Positions 47,432-55,100 of a DNA stretch of 64,000 bases are shown here, in pieces. Source of the stretch: Butyrivibrio sp. MB2005 (GTDB lineage: Bacteria > Bacillota > Clostridia > Lachnospirales > Lachnospiraceae). The stretch spans positions 124,001 to 188,000 of the forward strand of contig NZ_AUJP01000010.1 of assembly GCF_000424285.1 (NCBI RefSeq). Reading direction: 5' to 3'. The position numbers were made by a program, and so were the translations under genes. Positions within the stretch are counted from its first letter, which is position 1; every line of letters starts with the position of its first letter. The notes under the pieces are model-generated. The model had not been told where the DNA came from. It did not search any database and was given only the letters and a program-made list of their open reading frames with translations.

Positions 47432-47578
47432 GGATTTGTAAAAACATGCAGTGACTTTTCCGACACAGCGCTGCATTAATTAACGCGGAATTTTCCGCTA
47501 TACTCCTCTTCAGGAGTAAATACGGCGGCAGGTTATGACTCCTGCTTTACAATCGCCCTAAGGCTACGCCGCAATTTT

Positions 47579-48085
47579 TTATAAAATAGTTACCATTGAA
47601 TCAATTGGATTCCTTTTTTTATCGCTAGATACACCTTTGAAATCGCTAGCGCGAAATCCCAAATCCAGGAAACAAATAGGATAGATGTTTTCTGGCAGGT
47701 CAAAAACCTTCTGTGTTTTAAGAACATCATTCACTCCAGCCCAACATGTATCCAATCCTATATCTGTTGCTGCCAGCATCATATGTGTTGCTGCAATAAC
47801 ACCATCTGTCAAATAGCTATTTCCACCCTGAAAATTACTTGCAGCATTTTTATCGGAACATACTAGAATTACCATCGGTGCTCCATAACGGCATGGATGA
47901 ACACTGTCCATCCTCTGAAGAGCTTCTCCACTTTTTAGTATATACACTCGTTGTGGTTGTTTATTAAAAGCTGTTGGTGCTAAGCGCCCCGCTTCTAGAA
48001 TATATTTCACTTGATCTTCTGTTGGCTTTGTATCGCTGTACTTACGAACAGACTCTCTCTTCTGAATAACTTTATTAAATTCCAT
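47579..48085 (-). CDS. Nitroreductase family protein
   Basis: This 168-residue FMN-dependent oxidoreductase has the N-terminal RESVRKYSDTKPTEDQV segment, the flavin contact RLAPTAFNKQPQRVYI and ATDIGLDTCWAGVND near the C-terminus. It is the short class (about 165-175 residues). The substrate is unknown; members reduce nitroaromatics, quinones or flavins. AAAGGAG lies upstream. A promoter at 48236-48265 and a 14-residue reading frame precede it. No redox partner is adjacent. Confidence 0.9.
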   Translation of the reverse strand: MEFNKVIQKRESVRKYSDTKPTEDQVKYILEAGRLAPTAFNKQPQRVYILKSGEALQRMDSVHPCRYGAPMVILVCSDKNAASNFQGGNSYLTDGVIAATHMMLAATDIGLDTCWAGVNDVLKTQKVFDLPENIYPICFLDLGFRASDFKGVSSDKKRNPIDSMVTIL

Positions 48086-48136
48086 ATCTATAATCTCCTT
48101 TGCTACATTGATTCTGTTATTTAAAAGATATGTCAG

Positions 48137-48181
48137 TTATTCAAAAAATCCAAAACTCCACAGTAACATAGCAAATTTCAT
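48137..48181 (-). CDS. Possible 14-residue leader peptide
   Basis: ATG at 48181 is preceded by CCGGAGGAACGAGATTC, a strong ribosome binding site. The frame encodes MKFAMLLWSFGFFE and ends with TAA, 52 bases before the nitroreductase start. It lies downstream of the promoter at 48236-48265, so it would be the first frame on the mRNA. It could be a regulatory leader or the stub of a deleted gene. Confidence 0.4.
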   Translation of the reverse strand: MKFAMLLWSFGFFE

Positions 48182-48235
48182 GAATCTCGTTCCTCCGGCG
48201 AATTTACTAAGTATAAGTTAAATAACTCATCCTCA

Positions 48236-48265
48236 ATTATACGGGATGAATTTTAAAAATGTCAG
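48236..48265 (-). promoter_or_regulatory. Promoter of the nitroreductase gene
   Basis: The minus strand has CTGACA (48260-48265), an 18-bp spacer and TATAAT (48236-48241), about 50 bases before the leader frame. Confidence 0.65.
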
Positions 48266-48353
48266 TGAAAAATTTCTTACTTTATGCACGAAGATGATGA
48301 ATTCTTTGATGAGGTAGACTGATAATAATACTCTGCATACCTCCGCTTTGCAT

Positions 48354-48404
48354 GGCCCGGTCTTGTCCGGGCCTTTAATTCAAGGTTGCGCCGACAAGGC
48401 GCAA
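48354..48404. other. Two GC-rich hairpins in a gene-free stretch
   Basis: GGCCCGG/CCGGGCC (48354-48373) and TTGCGCC/GGCGCAA (48386-48404) lie in the 290-base gap between the receptor gene's end and the nitroreductase leader. The first is followed by TTTAATT on the plus strand and could stop plus-strand transcription. No gene is seen there. Confidence 0.45.
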
Positions 48405-48415
48405 TTTCCTCGTAT

Positions 48416-48459
48416 TAAAAAAAAGACTGTGCCCTCTTTTTTAGAAGGCACAGTCTTTT
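48416..48459 (-). terminator. Terminator of the first chemotaxis receptor gene
   Basis: AAAGACTGTGCC (48422-48433) pairs with GGCACAGTCTTT (48447-48458), and the minus strand runs into TTTTTTTT. It lies 16 bases after the stop. Confidence 0.9.
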
Positions 48460-48474
48460 GACACTCACATCTTT

Positions 48475-50010
48475 TTAATTATTTAGAAGACGATTAATCT
48501 CATCAACCATGTCATTGATTGCACTAGCCTGCTGTGCAACATGCTCAGTATTTGTAGCATTATTTCCAGCCATGGTACTGATAGCCACAAACTGCTCGTT
48601 CTCACTTCTGATACTCTCTGCGATATTCTGGTTAATCTCAACAGTTTTTTTGATGATTTCTGACTGGCGTTTATGTGCCTCATTCATCTCTTCAATTGCA
48701 TTAACCGAATCATTCAGCATTGTAGTCATTTCACTTATGTCGCCAAATACTGTCTTAAACTGTTCATTCTGTTCAGCAAGCTTATTGGCATTTATCTCAA
48801 CCTGTCCTGTAATCTCTTCTACGTTCTTCTGAACTCTTTCAATTATTGCACCAACGTCCTTAAGTGAGCTCTGCGTGTTTTCTGCAAGCTTACCAACTTC
48901 AGTTGCTACAACAGCAAATCCCTTTCCAGCATCACCCGCTCTTGCGGCCTCAATTGAAGCATTAAGAGCAAGAAGGCTTGTTGATGACGAAATTCCCTGA
49001 ATAAGTTCAAGCGTTGTTCCAATTTCTTCTACTGCCTTTAGAAGTCTGTCTGCAATATCTGTTGTAACTGCCATAGAATCAGAAACTTCAGAATTTATCC
49101 CCTGAAGATCATTTAATGATTTCTCATTTTCTTTTGACTTCTTAAGAAGGTTGTCAGATGTCTTCTCAACAGTCTCAACATTTTCTTCTACAATGCTTGC
49201 GCAATCATTAAGCTCTGACAAGTTTGCCATACTCTCATCTGCTTTATTACCAAGAATATTACTGTTTTTAACAAGCTCATCACTTGTTGCTGATAGCTCT
49301 TCTGCTGAAGCGCTCTCACTTGATGAGATATCCAAAAGAGTTGCTCCTGCAGTTACCATCTTGGAAGATATTGAACGAACAGCATCCATAACACCTGTAA
49401 CACGCCTGTTGTTCTCTTCAAGCTCATCCTTTTTGGCAGTAATCAAAAAGTGTGAAACAAAGAATAAGAACATTACAAGGCCGGCTAACGAAAGCACAAG
49501 GCCTACAACACACATGATTACATCTGTAATAAAGAGTTCGTCTTTTACTGGCAAAAGAGCTGTGCCTCTGACAAACCATGCAATAAACATAGAAACAATA
49601 CAAATACTGCCGGTAACGGACAGTAGCTTAATATCCATAAAGAATCCGATAAGTATCAGGAAGAAACATAAAAATCCCCAGAATGTTCTGGTCGGAACCA
49701 TGTAAATAATGTAGTTCCACTGAAGGATAAGAACAACTGAGCAGAAAATCTTTCCTATTTGAAGTTTTCCATCTTTTAAATATCCATCTTCATCAAATGA
49801 AGACTTAAGAATCAGCATTCCTGTAATAAAGAAACACACATCCATGATACCGAAAATTATTACTGCGATCCAAGGGATAACCTGATAAAAGCCAATTGTC
49901 TTTTCTACTATGAACATTGCTGTAGCAAACATACAGGCCGATACCAGTGCAGTAATACCCCATTTAAAAACCGCAGACAGGTATACTTCAAAAGCAGATT
50001 TTTTATTCAT
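48475..50010 (-). CDS. Methyl-accepting chemotaxis protein with six membrane segments
   Basis: This 511-residue receptor begins with about six hydrophobic segments (residues 12-195) instead of an extracellular sensor domain. A coiled coil and the signalling domain follow, with the hairpin tip [26 protein letters not shown] ([21 protein letters not shown]) and [18 protein letters not shown]. Sensing probably occurs within the membrane or via a partner. AGGAGG precedes the start. It sits inside a mobile segment, an unusual cargo. The second receptor gene is at 56641-58698. Confidence 0.9.
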   Translation of the reverse strand: MNKKSAFEVYLSAVFKWGITALVSACMFATAMFIVEKTIGFYQVIPWIAVIIFGIMDVCFFITGMLILKSSFDEDGYLKDGKLQIGKIFCSVVLILQWNYIIYMVPTRTFWGFLCFFLILIGFFMDIKLLSVTGSICIVSMFIAWFVRGTALLPVKDELFITDVIMCVVGLVLSLAGLVMFLFFVSHFLITAKKDELEENNRRVTGVMDAVRSISSKMVTAGATLLDISSSESASAEELSATSDELVKNSNILGNKADESMANLSELNDCASIVEENVETVEKTSDNLLKKSKENEKSLNDLQGINSEVSDSMAVTTDIADRLLKAVEEIGTTLELIQGISSSTSLLALNASIEAARAGDAGKGFAVVATEVGKLAENTQSSLKDVGAIIERVQKNVEEITGQVEINANKLAEQNEQFKTVFGDISEMTTMLNDSVNAIEEMNEAHKRQSEIIKKTVEINQNIAESIRSENEQFVAISTMAGNNATNTEHVAQQASAINDMVDEINRLLNN

Positions 50011-50459
50011 TGATAATTACCTCCTGAGATAAATGGTTTATGTTAACTAGATTACCACAACCATTTTACTAAATTCCGCAAATTCCCATAAGAAAATATC
50101 TCTGAAATTATTATTAAAAAACTCTGCGTTGAAATGAATTATTTATTTCACCTTCCCCTTTTGCCCACCCACTTTGTAGATTACGACTATTGTAAGCTCC
50201 GCTAAATACCATCCCATGGTATATAAAACAAGCGATTCGCTATAGTCCTTTGTAGTAAGATCTACCGAGCATCCCACGCCCGAAACCTGCACCTCATACT
50301 CTACCTTCATACTCTATACTTCATCCATGTCATACCCTTCATATACCTACCTTCATCCAAAAACTGCGCAAGTTTTCGGACTACTCTCCTTTCTAAAAAT
50401 AAAAATATGGTTGATAGTTTCGTTATACCCTTTTCCATGTGCACCTGATTTTGGACATA
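50011..50459. other. Gene-free stretch
   Basis: No gene is supported here. The part 50280-50370 is a pyrimidine-rich low-complexity run with repeated CTTCAT and ATAC words. A weak inverted CCATCCCATGG lies near 50200. It is probably decayed spacer. Confidence 0.5.
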
Positions 50460-50506
50460 AAAATAGACCAGTAAGTATCGGACGTCTCCGACTTTTGCTG
50501 GTCTAT
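50460..50506 (-). terminator. Terminator of the PBECR4-like gene
   Basis: TAGACCAG (50465-50472) pairs with CTGGTCTA (50499-50506), with an inner CGG/CCG stem. The minus strand continues TTTTTATG. The same tail follows the hairpins at 47395 and 59254. Confidence 0.8.
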
Positions 50507-50527
50507 GTAATGATATTTTTCAGTTTT

Positions 50528-51163
50528 CTATAATGTAATTATTCTATTCTTTACCGTTACTTCTATACTCTCCTGAGAAGATATATATATGTCATCATCA
50601 ACAACACTCTTCTTCTCTACAAAGAATGATCTAGGATAATAGAAAGATGTTCCTTTATCATAATCTATACCTAAATGTATTATTGCATTATCCTTTTCAA
50701 CTTTACTATAAAATACAATCTCGCTATTTATAGATGTACCACCAATTACTTTCAAATTATCAAAAAGAACAGCATTTGGCTTTTCGGCAAGTTTTGGTAG
50801 CAAATAGAAATATACAAACTTTGCTTTAACACTTCTAAATTTATTACCATTCAAAGCCTTAAGATCAGATAATTCATAATCCCCATTTCTTATACTGTCC
50901 CATCCAATATCACCTTTATATGCTTGAAGTTCTTTGTTGCTAACATGCCCCCTGGCAATTGATTCAATACCAAGAAGATGACAAAAATTCTTCTTTTCAA
51001 AACTAAGCTTGAGTGTCTTTTTCTCTCCTGAGTCAGCAGATATATTATATTCATAAATAAATGGATACAAATAATTCTGATAGTATTGTGATAAACAATC
51101 CAAAGAAATATCATTAATCTTTGGCTTGATAGTTAATTCTTTTAATTCATCCCAACTAAACAT
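50528..51163 (-). CDS. PBECR4-like (phage-barnase/EndoU/colicin/RelE-type) nuclease domain protein
   Basis: This 211-residue protein has the pattern I associate with PBECR4 domains: FEKKNFCHLLGIESIARG at about residues 55-72, a middle AKFVYFYLLPKLAEKPNAVLFDN and a C-terminal HLGIDYDKGTSFYYPRSFFVEK. Related domains are predicted toxin nucleases of phages and mobile elements. No antitoxin gene is adjacent, though one could lie in trans. The start follows AAAGGTGG, directly after a long perfect palindrome (51176-51219). The family call is moderate; a generic mobile-element protein is the alternative. Confidence 0.6.
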   Translation of the reverse strand: MFSWDELKELTIKPKINDISLDCLSQYYQNYLYPFIYEYNISADSGEKKTLKLSFEKKNFCHLLGIESIARGHVSNKELQAYKGDIGWDSIRNGDYELSDLKALNGNKFRSVKAKFVYFYLLPKLAEKPNAVLFDNLKVIGGTSINSEIVFYSKVEKDNAIIHLGIDYDKGTSFYYPRSFFVEKKSVVDDDIYISSQESIEVTVKNRIITL

Positions 51164-51175
51164 TTTCCACCTTTT

Positions 51176-51219
51176 TGCATAATTAAAGGGTTCTGTCGCC
51201 AGAACCCTTTAATTATGCA
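51176..51219. repeat. Perfect 19-bp-arm palindrome upstream of the PBECR4-like gene
   Basis: The arms at 51176-51194 and 51201-51219 are perfectly complementary, with a GTCGCC loop. It ends about 13 bases before the gene's start codon, touching its ribosome binding site. There is no U-run, so it is not a terminator. The next 60 bases hold CTCCGC-AGCGGAG and GCTGCGC, similar to the modules around gdhA. Confidence 0.6.
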
Positions 51220-51396
51220 GCTATATTTATTCTGCTCATATTTAACGTCTCCGCAGCGGAGAAGCCAGGAGCTGCGCCCGACATAACTTTTCTATTCATA
51301 TATAGTATAATGCTATTCATTATTCCCGTCAACGAATCACACACAAATATTTTAACGTATCCTTTTTTTCGTTGAATAGCTTATTTCCTGATAATA
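51220..51396. other. Short gene-free spacer
   Basis: This holds the CTCCGCAGCGGAG palindrome (51248-51260), then AT-rich sequence before the pseudogene end. A promoter for the PBECR4-like gene is likely here but no clear -35/-10 pair was settled on. Confidence 0.4.
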
Positions 51397-52032
51397 CTAT
51401 ACTTCCACAACATAATACAAGTCATCATCCTTAAGCGACATCTTGGGATTGAGATTCTTCACAATATCATATGCGTTCTTAGGATCATACTCTGCTGTCT
51501 CCTTATAATGTGGATGCTGGGTTACATCATATTTATCAGAGAAAAACGGTCTCACGCCTCGAAGCTGCAGAATACATTTTCCCCCATCCATTACTGCAAT
51601 CTCATCCATGGTCATAAGATCTTTTCCGGTCTTCTGATAGTTCATGGAATACGAAGGATTATTACCCTTACTCTCACCGGTATTGTACATATCGATGGTT
51701 TCCTTGCCCAAAATCTGATTCAGATCCTTGAGCGTAGTCTGCTCAGTACCACCAAGAAACAATTGCGAATCCATATTACCGACAATGGTATCTGCATTAT
51801 CTTTGTATATAGCTTTTAGCTGTGACTTTCCATCCTCATATTCCTCATAAAGTTTTGTGATATTGAGGTTTACCCCGATGATGCTATCCTCGGGTTTAAC
51901 TGTGAGCGCATCATAAGTCTCATTCATCTTCTCTACTGTTCTTGTTTAAACAGTAACCTCGGAGCCTGATCTAGCCTCCATCTGTTCCTTAACATCATTT
52001 GCAAGATTTTCCTTGAACTCTTCGTAGTTCAT
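51397..52032 (-). pseudogene. DUF5688 - VirD4/TraG chimera, interrupted by a stop
   Basis: Reading from MNYEEFKENL at 52032, a frame of 212 codons runs to 51397 with one in-frame TAA at 51946-51948. The first part resembles DUF5688 N-termini (EKMNETYDALTVKPEDSIIG, then NLNITKLYEEYEDG). After that it turns into the C-terminus of VirD4/TraG coupling proteins (YKDNADTIVGNMDSQLFLGG, ILQLRGVRPFFSDKYDV). The missing DUF5688 C-terminus and VirD4 N-terminus point to a deletion joining two conjugative-element genes. AGGAGGACACAGA lies before the first ATG. Confidence 0.75.
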
Positions 52033-52321
52033 TCTGTGTCCTCCTGTGAATTGAATATAGTTGCACCCGTTTTGGGGCATAGAAAAAGAGCAATTGTTCT
52101 GTTTCACGAACAACTGCCCTTTATGTAAATCAATATTCAATTATTCTGCGTGATGATGTCCGGTTAACAGTTCATACACCAGCGCTACACCAGGCTTACA
52201 CCAATTGTCATTTTCTAATGTGAATTTATGTAGCGAAACGTGTAATTATAGTTTCCAAACAATCGCGAAATAACGGTTCGCGTGACCTTATGTAACTAAA
52301 CGTGATAAAGGAGAAGTCTTT
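52033..52321. repeat. Right end of segment 2 with phased ACACCA repeats
   Basis: No gene is seen. ACACCA occurs at 52176, 52187 and 52198, exactly 11 bp apart, about 120 bases before core 3. Further on, short ACGTGTAATTA- and CGTGATAAAGG-type words recur. A short stem (about 52080-52125) resembles a terminator for the pseudogene region's upstream side. Read as arm-type sites of a lost integrase. Confidence 0.6.
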
Positions 52322-52337
52322 CGATTCCTAGTTTCAT
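52322..52337. repeat. Attachment core 3 with orphan ychF start
   Basis: An exact copy of CGATTCCTAGTTTCAT. The minus strand has AGAAGGAG and then MKLGIERLLLYHV before a stop, another orphan ychF start. Confidence 0.85.
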
Positions 52338-52412
52338 TTTTTATATTTCTCCTTCTAAAAAAGCTCTTTTTTAAGCCATTTGTAACATATACCTGTCTAT
52401 ACAGGCACCAAT

Positions 52413-52433
52413 CGAGTGCCACATCGAGTACCA
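52413..52433. repeat. Arm-type repeats, left end of segment 3
   Basis: CGAGTGCCA (52413-52421) and CGAGTACCA (52425-52433) lie 12 bp apart. CGAGTGCCA also occurs twice at the right end (58970 and 58981). Confidence 0.65.
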
Positions 52434-52443
52434 TTTTATCATA

Positions 52444-52489
52444 TAAAAATAGCCCTAACACGGCAGAATATATATTACCATGTTAGGGC
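52444..52489 (-). terminator. Terminator of the RhuM-Fic gene
   Basis: GCCCTAACA (52452-52460) pairs with TGTTAGGGC (52481-52489), then TATTTTTATAT on the minus strand. It is the diverged copy of the hairpins at 47395 and 59254. Confidence 0.75.
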
Positions 52490-52505
52490 GGATTTGTAAA
52501 AAGCA

Positions 52506-53450
52506 TTAAACTTTAAGCAAGTTCATAACCAAAGCTGTCATAATCTCCTTCTCTTCCGGATTGGACTCTGCAATCATAAGAGTAATAGCAACAAGCGCGC
52601 CATCACTGATAACCTTGTGTCCGTCTCTGAACAATGCTTTGTTTCTGCTAAGGAACTCCAGGAATAATGACGCAGCTATTCGCTTGCAGCCATCAGCAAA
52701 CGGATGATCCTTTATCATGAAATAAAGGAGATTCGCAGCCTTCTCTTCAAGCGTCGGATATACCTCTCCTCCGAAAACATCCTGATAGACTGCGGCTAAT
52801 ATGCCTTCTACCTTACCATTTTCTTTTTCAACGCCAAACACGTCGGATCTAAAGGTATCCTCCATATGATTGATCATCTCTCTGCAGTCAGCATAAGTGA
52901 TTCTGTAGATTGGAGCTGCTCCTTCCGGCTTCACAATAGACTGATGATCATATTGATCAAGAAGCACCAGGGCATCTGTATATAGATTAACCGCCTGAAG
53001 CACTTCTTTTTGCTCTATTTCTAACGTATCAGCCAACATTTTAGACTGAATCTCGACAGTTTTCTGAAGTGCAGTAAGTCTTTTCTCATTGATAGCATAA
53101 CCATTTATAATATACTGCTTTAGCACTGAATTGGCCCATTGCCTAAATTCAGTGCCTCGCTGAGATTTAACCCTATATCCAACAGAAATGATCACATCAA
53201 GATTATAATGCTTTGTTCTGTAATTTTTCCCATCGGAAGCAGTTGTCAAGAAATCCTTTACAACTGAATTCTTATCCAACTCTCCTTCTTTAAAGCAATT
53301 ATTCGCATGTAAGCTTACATTTTGCTTTGTGGTTGAAAATAGTTCCGCCATCTGGTTTTGCGTAAGCCATACCGTATCCCCGGTAATTGGTACCAAAAGC
53401 TTCACCTTCTTATCCTTCGTCTCGAATAATACTATTTCACTTTTTCCCAT
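52506..53450 (-). CDS. RhuM-Fic protein (virulence RhuM domain plus Fic/DOC)
   Basis: The start at 53450 (314 residues) follows TAGGGGAA. Residues about 20-170 are RhuM-like (TVWLTQNQMAELFSTTKQNVSLH and YNLDVIISVGYRVKSQRGTEFRQWA). Residues about 180-314 are a Fic domain with the loop HPFADGCKRIAA, where Cys replaces the usual Asn but His, Lys and Arg remain. Fic domains transfer AMP or other nucleotide parts to proteins and often act as toxins. No antitoxin with the inhibitory helix is seen; the inhibition could be internal. It follows the DUF1016 gene with 35 bases between. Confidence 0.85.
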   Translation of the reverse strand: MGKSEIVLFETKDKKVKLLVPITGDTVWLTQNQMAELFSTTKQNVSLHANNCFKEGELDKNSVVKDFLTTASDGKNYRTKHYNLDVIISVGYRVKSQRGTEFRQWANSVLKQYIINGYAINEKRLTALQKTVEIQSKMLADTLEIEQKEVLQAVNLYTDALVLLDQYDHQSIVKPEGAAPIYRITYADCREMINHMEDTFRSDVFGVEKENGKVEGILAAVYQDVFGGEVYPTLEEKAANLLYFMIKDHPFADGCKRIAASLFLEFLSRNKALFRDGHKVISDGALVAITLMIAESNPEEKEIMTALVMNLLKV

Positions 53451-53485
53451 CTTTTCCCCTAAGACACTTTTAAGCCGTCCTAAGC

Positions 53486-54577
53486 TCAATCAATATTTCC
53501 AAACTCGGCTTCAATCTCTTCAATAGTTGGCATACTTCCCTTGAATTCTTCCGGTACCAACTTTGAAAGTTCGTAACTGGATACTCCAATAGGTTGGCTG
53601 CTTGATTCCAACGCATATTGAGCCTCTACTTTGTCAAGATCTTTACATATCAACAAGCCAACAGTTGGATTATCTTCTTCTGCCTTAATCTGGTGATTTA
53701 CTGCTACAACATATGTACCAAGCTGTCCAGCATATGAAGAATCAAACTTGCCCGTTTTCACTTCCAAAACTACATAGCAGTGTCGCTTGGTGTTGTAAAA
53801 GAGCATATCAATAAACTTCTCAGTATCACCTACTTCAATCCTGACTTCTCGACCCATATATGCAAAGCCTGTACCAAGTTCCATAAGGAACTTCTCAGCC
53901 TTGTTTATAAGCGCATCCTTAAGCTCTTTCTCATCATACTTTTCTCTCAATGTTAAAAAATCAAATCTATATGGATCCTTCGTCATAGCCTGCGCAAGAT
54001 CACTCTGCTCTGCCGGTAATGTTAATGCAAAATTTGTTACCGCCTTACCTTGCCTCTCATATAGATCAGTATCAAGGAAGTTCAAGAGTACATCCCTTGA
54101 CCAATTGTTTTCCAATGTTTTCTTCACATAAAACAGTGCCTTCTGGGGATTGTTTTTACATTTTCCAAGTATCTGTACATGGTGTCCCCATGGTATAAGA
54201 AAAATTATACTCTGCCCCAAATCGTCAACAACTTGTTGACGATTCTCTGCATCTTCAAAATCGTCAACAGCCAGTTGACGATTTGAAACTTCCGGATACA
54301 TCTCATAAAAATATCGCATATATTTAAGATTTGTAGGCGAAAACGATTTGATATCCGGGAAAATATCTTTCAAATCTTCACTAATAGTTTTATAAAAGCC
54401 AGATCCGTAATTATTTTTTTCGCTCAATCCAACAATATCCCTACCAAGAGACCAATAGAACCTGAGCATATCACTATTAGTTTTCACAGCAGCTTTTAGC
54501 TGGGTCTGTCTGAAACGCTTTGATACTTCTGTAATCCAGTTTTTATATTCATTATCAATTTTAATAAGGTTGCTCAT
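53486..54577 (-). CDS. DUF1016 family PD-(D/E)XK nuclease (YhcG-like)
   Basis: The start at 54577 (MSNLIKIDNEYKNWI, 363 residues) follows GGAGG. The N-terminal domain (about 1-110) has the DUF1016 features QLKAAVKTNSDMLRFYWSLGRDI and FYKTISEDLK. A linker follows (about 112-140) with two similar copies of NRQ..VDD. The C-terminal nuclease has DMLFYNTKRHCYVVLEVKTGKF, giving the Asp and the Glu-x-Lys of the PD-(D/E)XK site. Members occur on mobile elements and in defence contexts with type I RM systems, but the function is unproven. Confidence 0.88.
   Translation of the reverse strand: MSNLIKIDNEYKNWITEVSKRFRQTQLKAAVKTNSDMLRFYWSLGRDIVGLSEKNNYGSGFYKTISEDLKDIFPDIKSFSPTNLKYMRYFYEMYPEVSNRQLAVDDFEDAENRQQVVDDLGQSIIFLIPWGHHVQILGKCKNNPQKALFYVKKTLENNWSRDVLLNFLDTDLYERQGKAVTNFALTLPAEQSDLAQAMTKDPYRFDFLTLREKYDEKELKDALINKAEKFLMELGTGFAYMGREVRIEVGDTEKFIDMLFYNTKRHCYVVLEVKTGKFDSSYAGQLGTYVVAVNHQIKAEEDNPTVGLLICKDLDKVEAQYALESSSQPIGVSSYELSKLVPEEFKGSMPTIEEIEAEFGNID
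54221..54282. repeat. Near-palindromic 39-bp-period repeats inside the DUF1016 gene
   Basis: ATCGTCAACAACTTGTTGAC-type sequence at 54221-54243 recurs with three changes at 54260-54282. Each copy is itself a nearly perfect inverted repeat (CGTCAAC/GTTGACG). They encode the NRQ..VDD linker copies. Confidence 0.7.
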
Positions 54578-55006
54578 ATCTCGCCTCCAAATATTTCTAT
54601 CAAGCAAATTCAATTATACAGTATTGACTATATCATGTGTAAAAAAGACAGCTATCTCTTTCGAAATAACTGCCCTTAAATTCAAAAAACCCGGTGAAAT
54701 TATCACTCCTAGGCTTACCAAACTATAATGGCGTAGGAACACTTCTATGTACCAAATTTGTGCCAGCTATGTACCAGCATTTCCTTCTTCACGTGAATTT
54801 ACGTGAAATTATGTAAAATTAAGATTTGGGAATTGTTAGGAAAAATGAAGATATGTAACCAGGCGTGACAACACGTGAAATGAGCTAGTTGCCGTAGCTA
54901 GGGGACGGGGTTTGTGGTCCATTATATGGCTCAAAGTTCTGGTGTTTTAATCTTGTTTATATGAAACTACGCCTAGGGATGCTATTTTTTATTCAGATAC
55001 ATTCAT
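54578..55006. repeat. Gene-free stretch with a buried element end
   Basis: GTACCA (54749), GTGCCA (54760) and GTACCA (54771) are exactly 11 bp apart, the same layout as the right end of segment 2. ACGTGAA words follow (near 54790), as after that end. A terminator-like stem for the ATPase gene and CCTAGG words (54971) are also present. No gene is seen. Confidence 0.55.
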
Positions 55007-55100
55007 TTAGATTTCCATGCTATCTGGATTTAGAAGAAAATCATAAACACTCATTACCAATATGCCTTCATCATTATAAAGCGGTGCCACAGCATCCTTT
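54921..55100. repeat. 180-bp direct repeat, copy 1
   Basis: It covers the last 94 coding bases of the DUF4143 gene plus 86 bases after it. Copy 2 at 59339-59519 differs by one inserted T over its length. The copies are 4.4 kb apart in the same orientation and bracket core 4. Confidence 0.9.

Larger units (their letters stand above)
47250..52337. mobile_element. Segment 2: element remnant without integrase (5.1 kb)
   Basis: The segment is bounded by cores at 47250 and 52322. Its left end (core, hexamer pair, hairpin, then GGATTTGTAAAAA) is nearly identical to that at 59130, and its right end has three phased ACACCA repeats. It holds a nitroreductase, a chemotaxis receptor, a PBECR4-like gene and a dead DUF5688/VirD4 chimera. 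With ends but no recombinase, it fits a cis-mobilizable element or a decayed integrative conjugative element. Confidence 0.7.

Noticed and set aside
50327..50533. 68-residue plus-strand frame
   Set aside because: No ribosome binding site, low-complexity pyrimidine-rich sequence, and it runs through the terminator hairpin at 50465-50506.
51946..52140. 64-residue frame as a separate small gene
   Set aside because: The ribosome binding site points to an internal ATG at 52032, and the 28 codons from there are in frame with the downstream DUF5688/VirD4 remnant, so it is part of one pseudogene.
54896..54910. CTAGGGGAC as a fifth attachment core
   Set aside because: Only CTAG is shared with the 16-bp core; no orphan ychF start or ribosome binding site follows.
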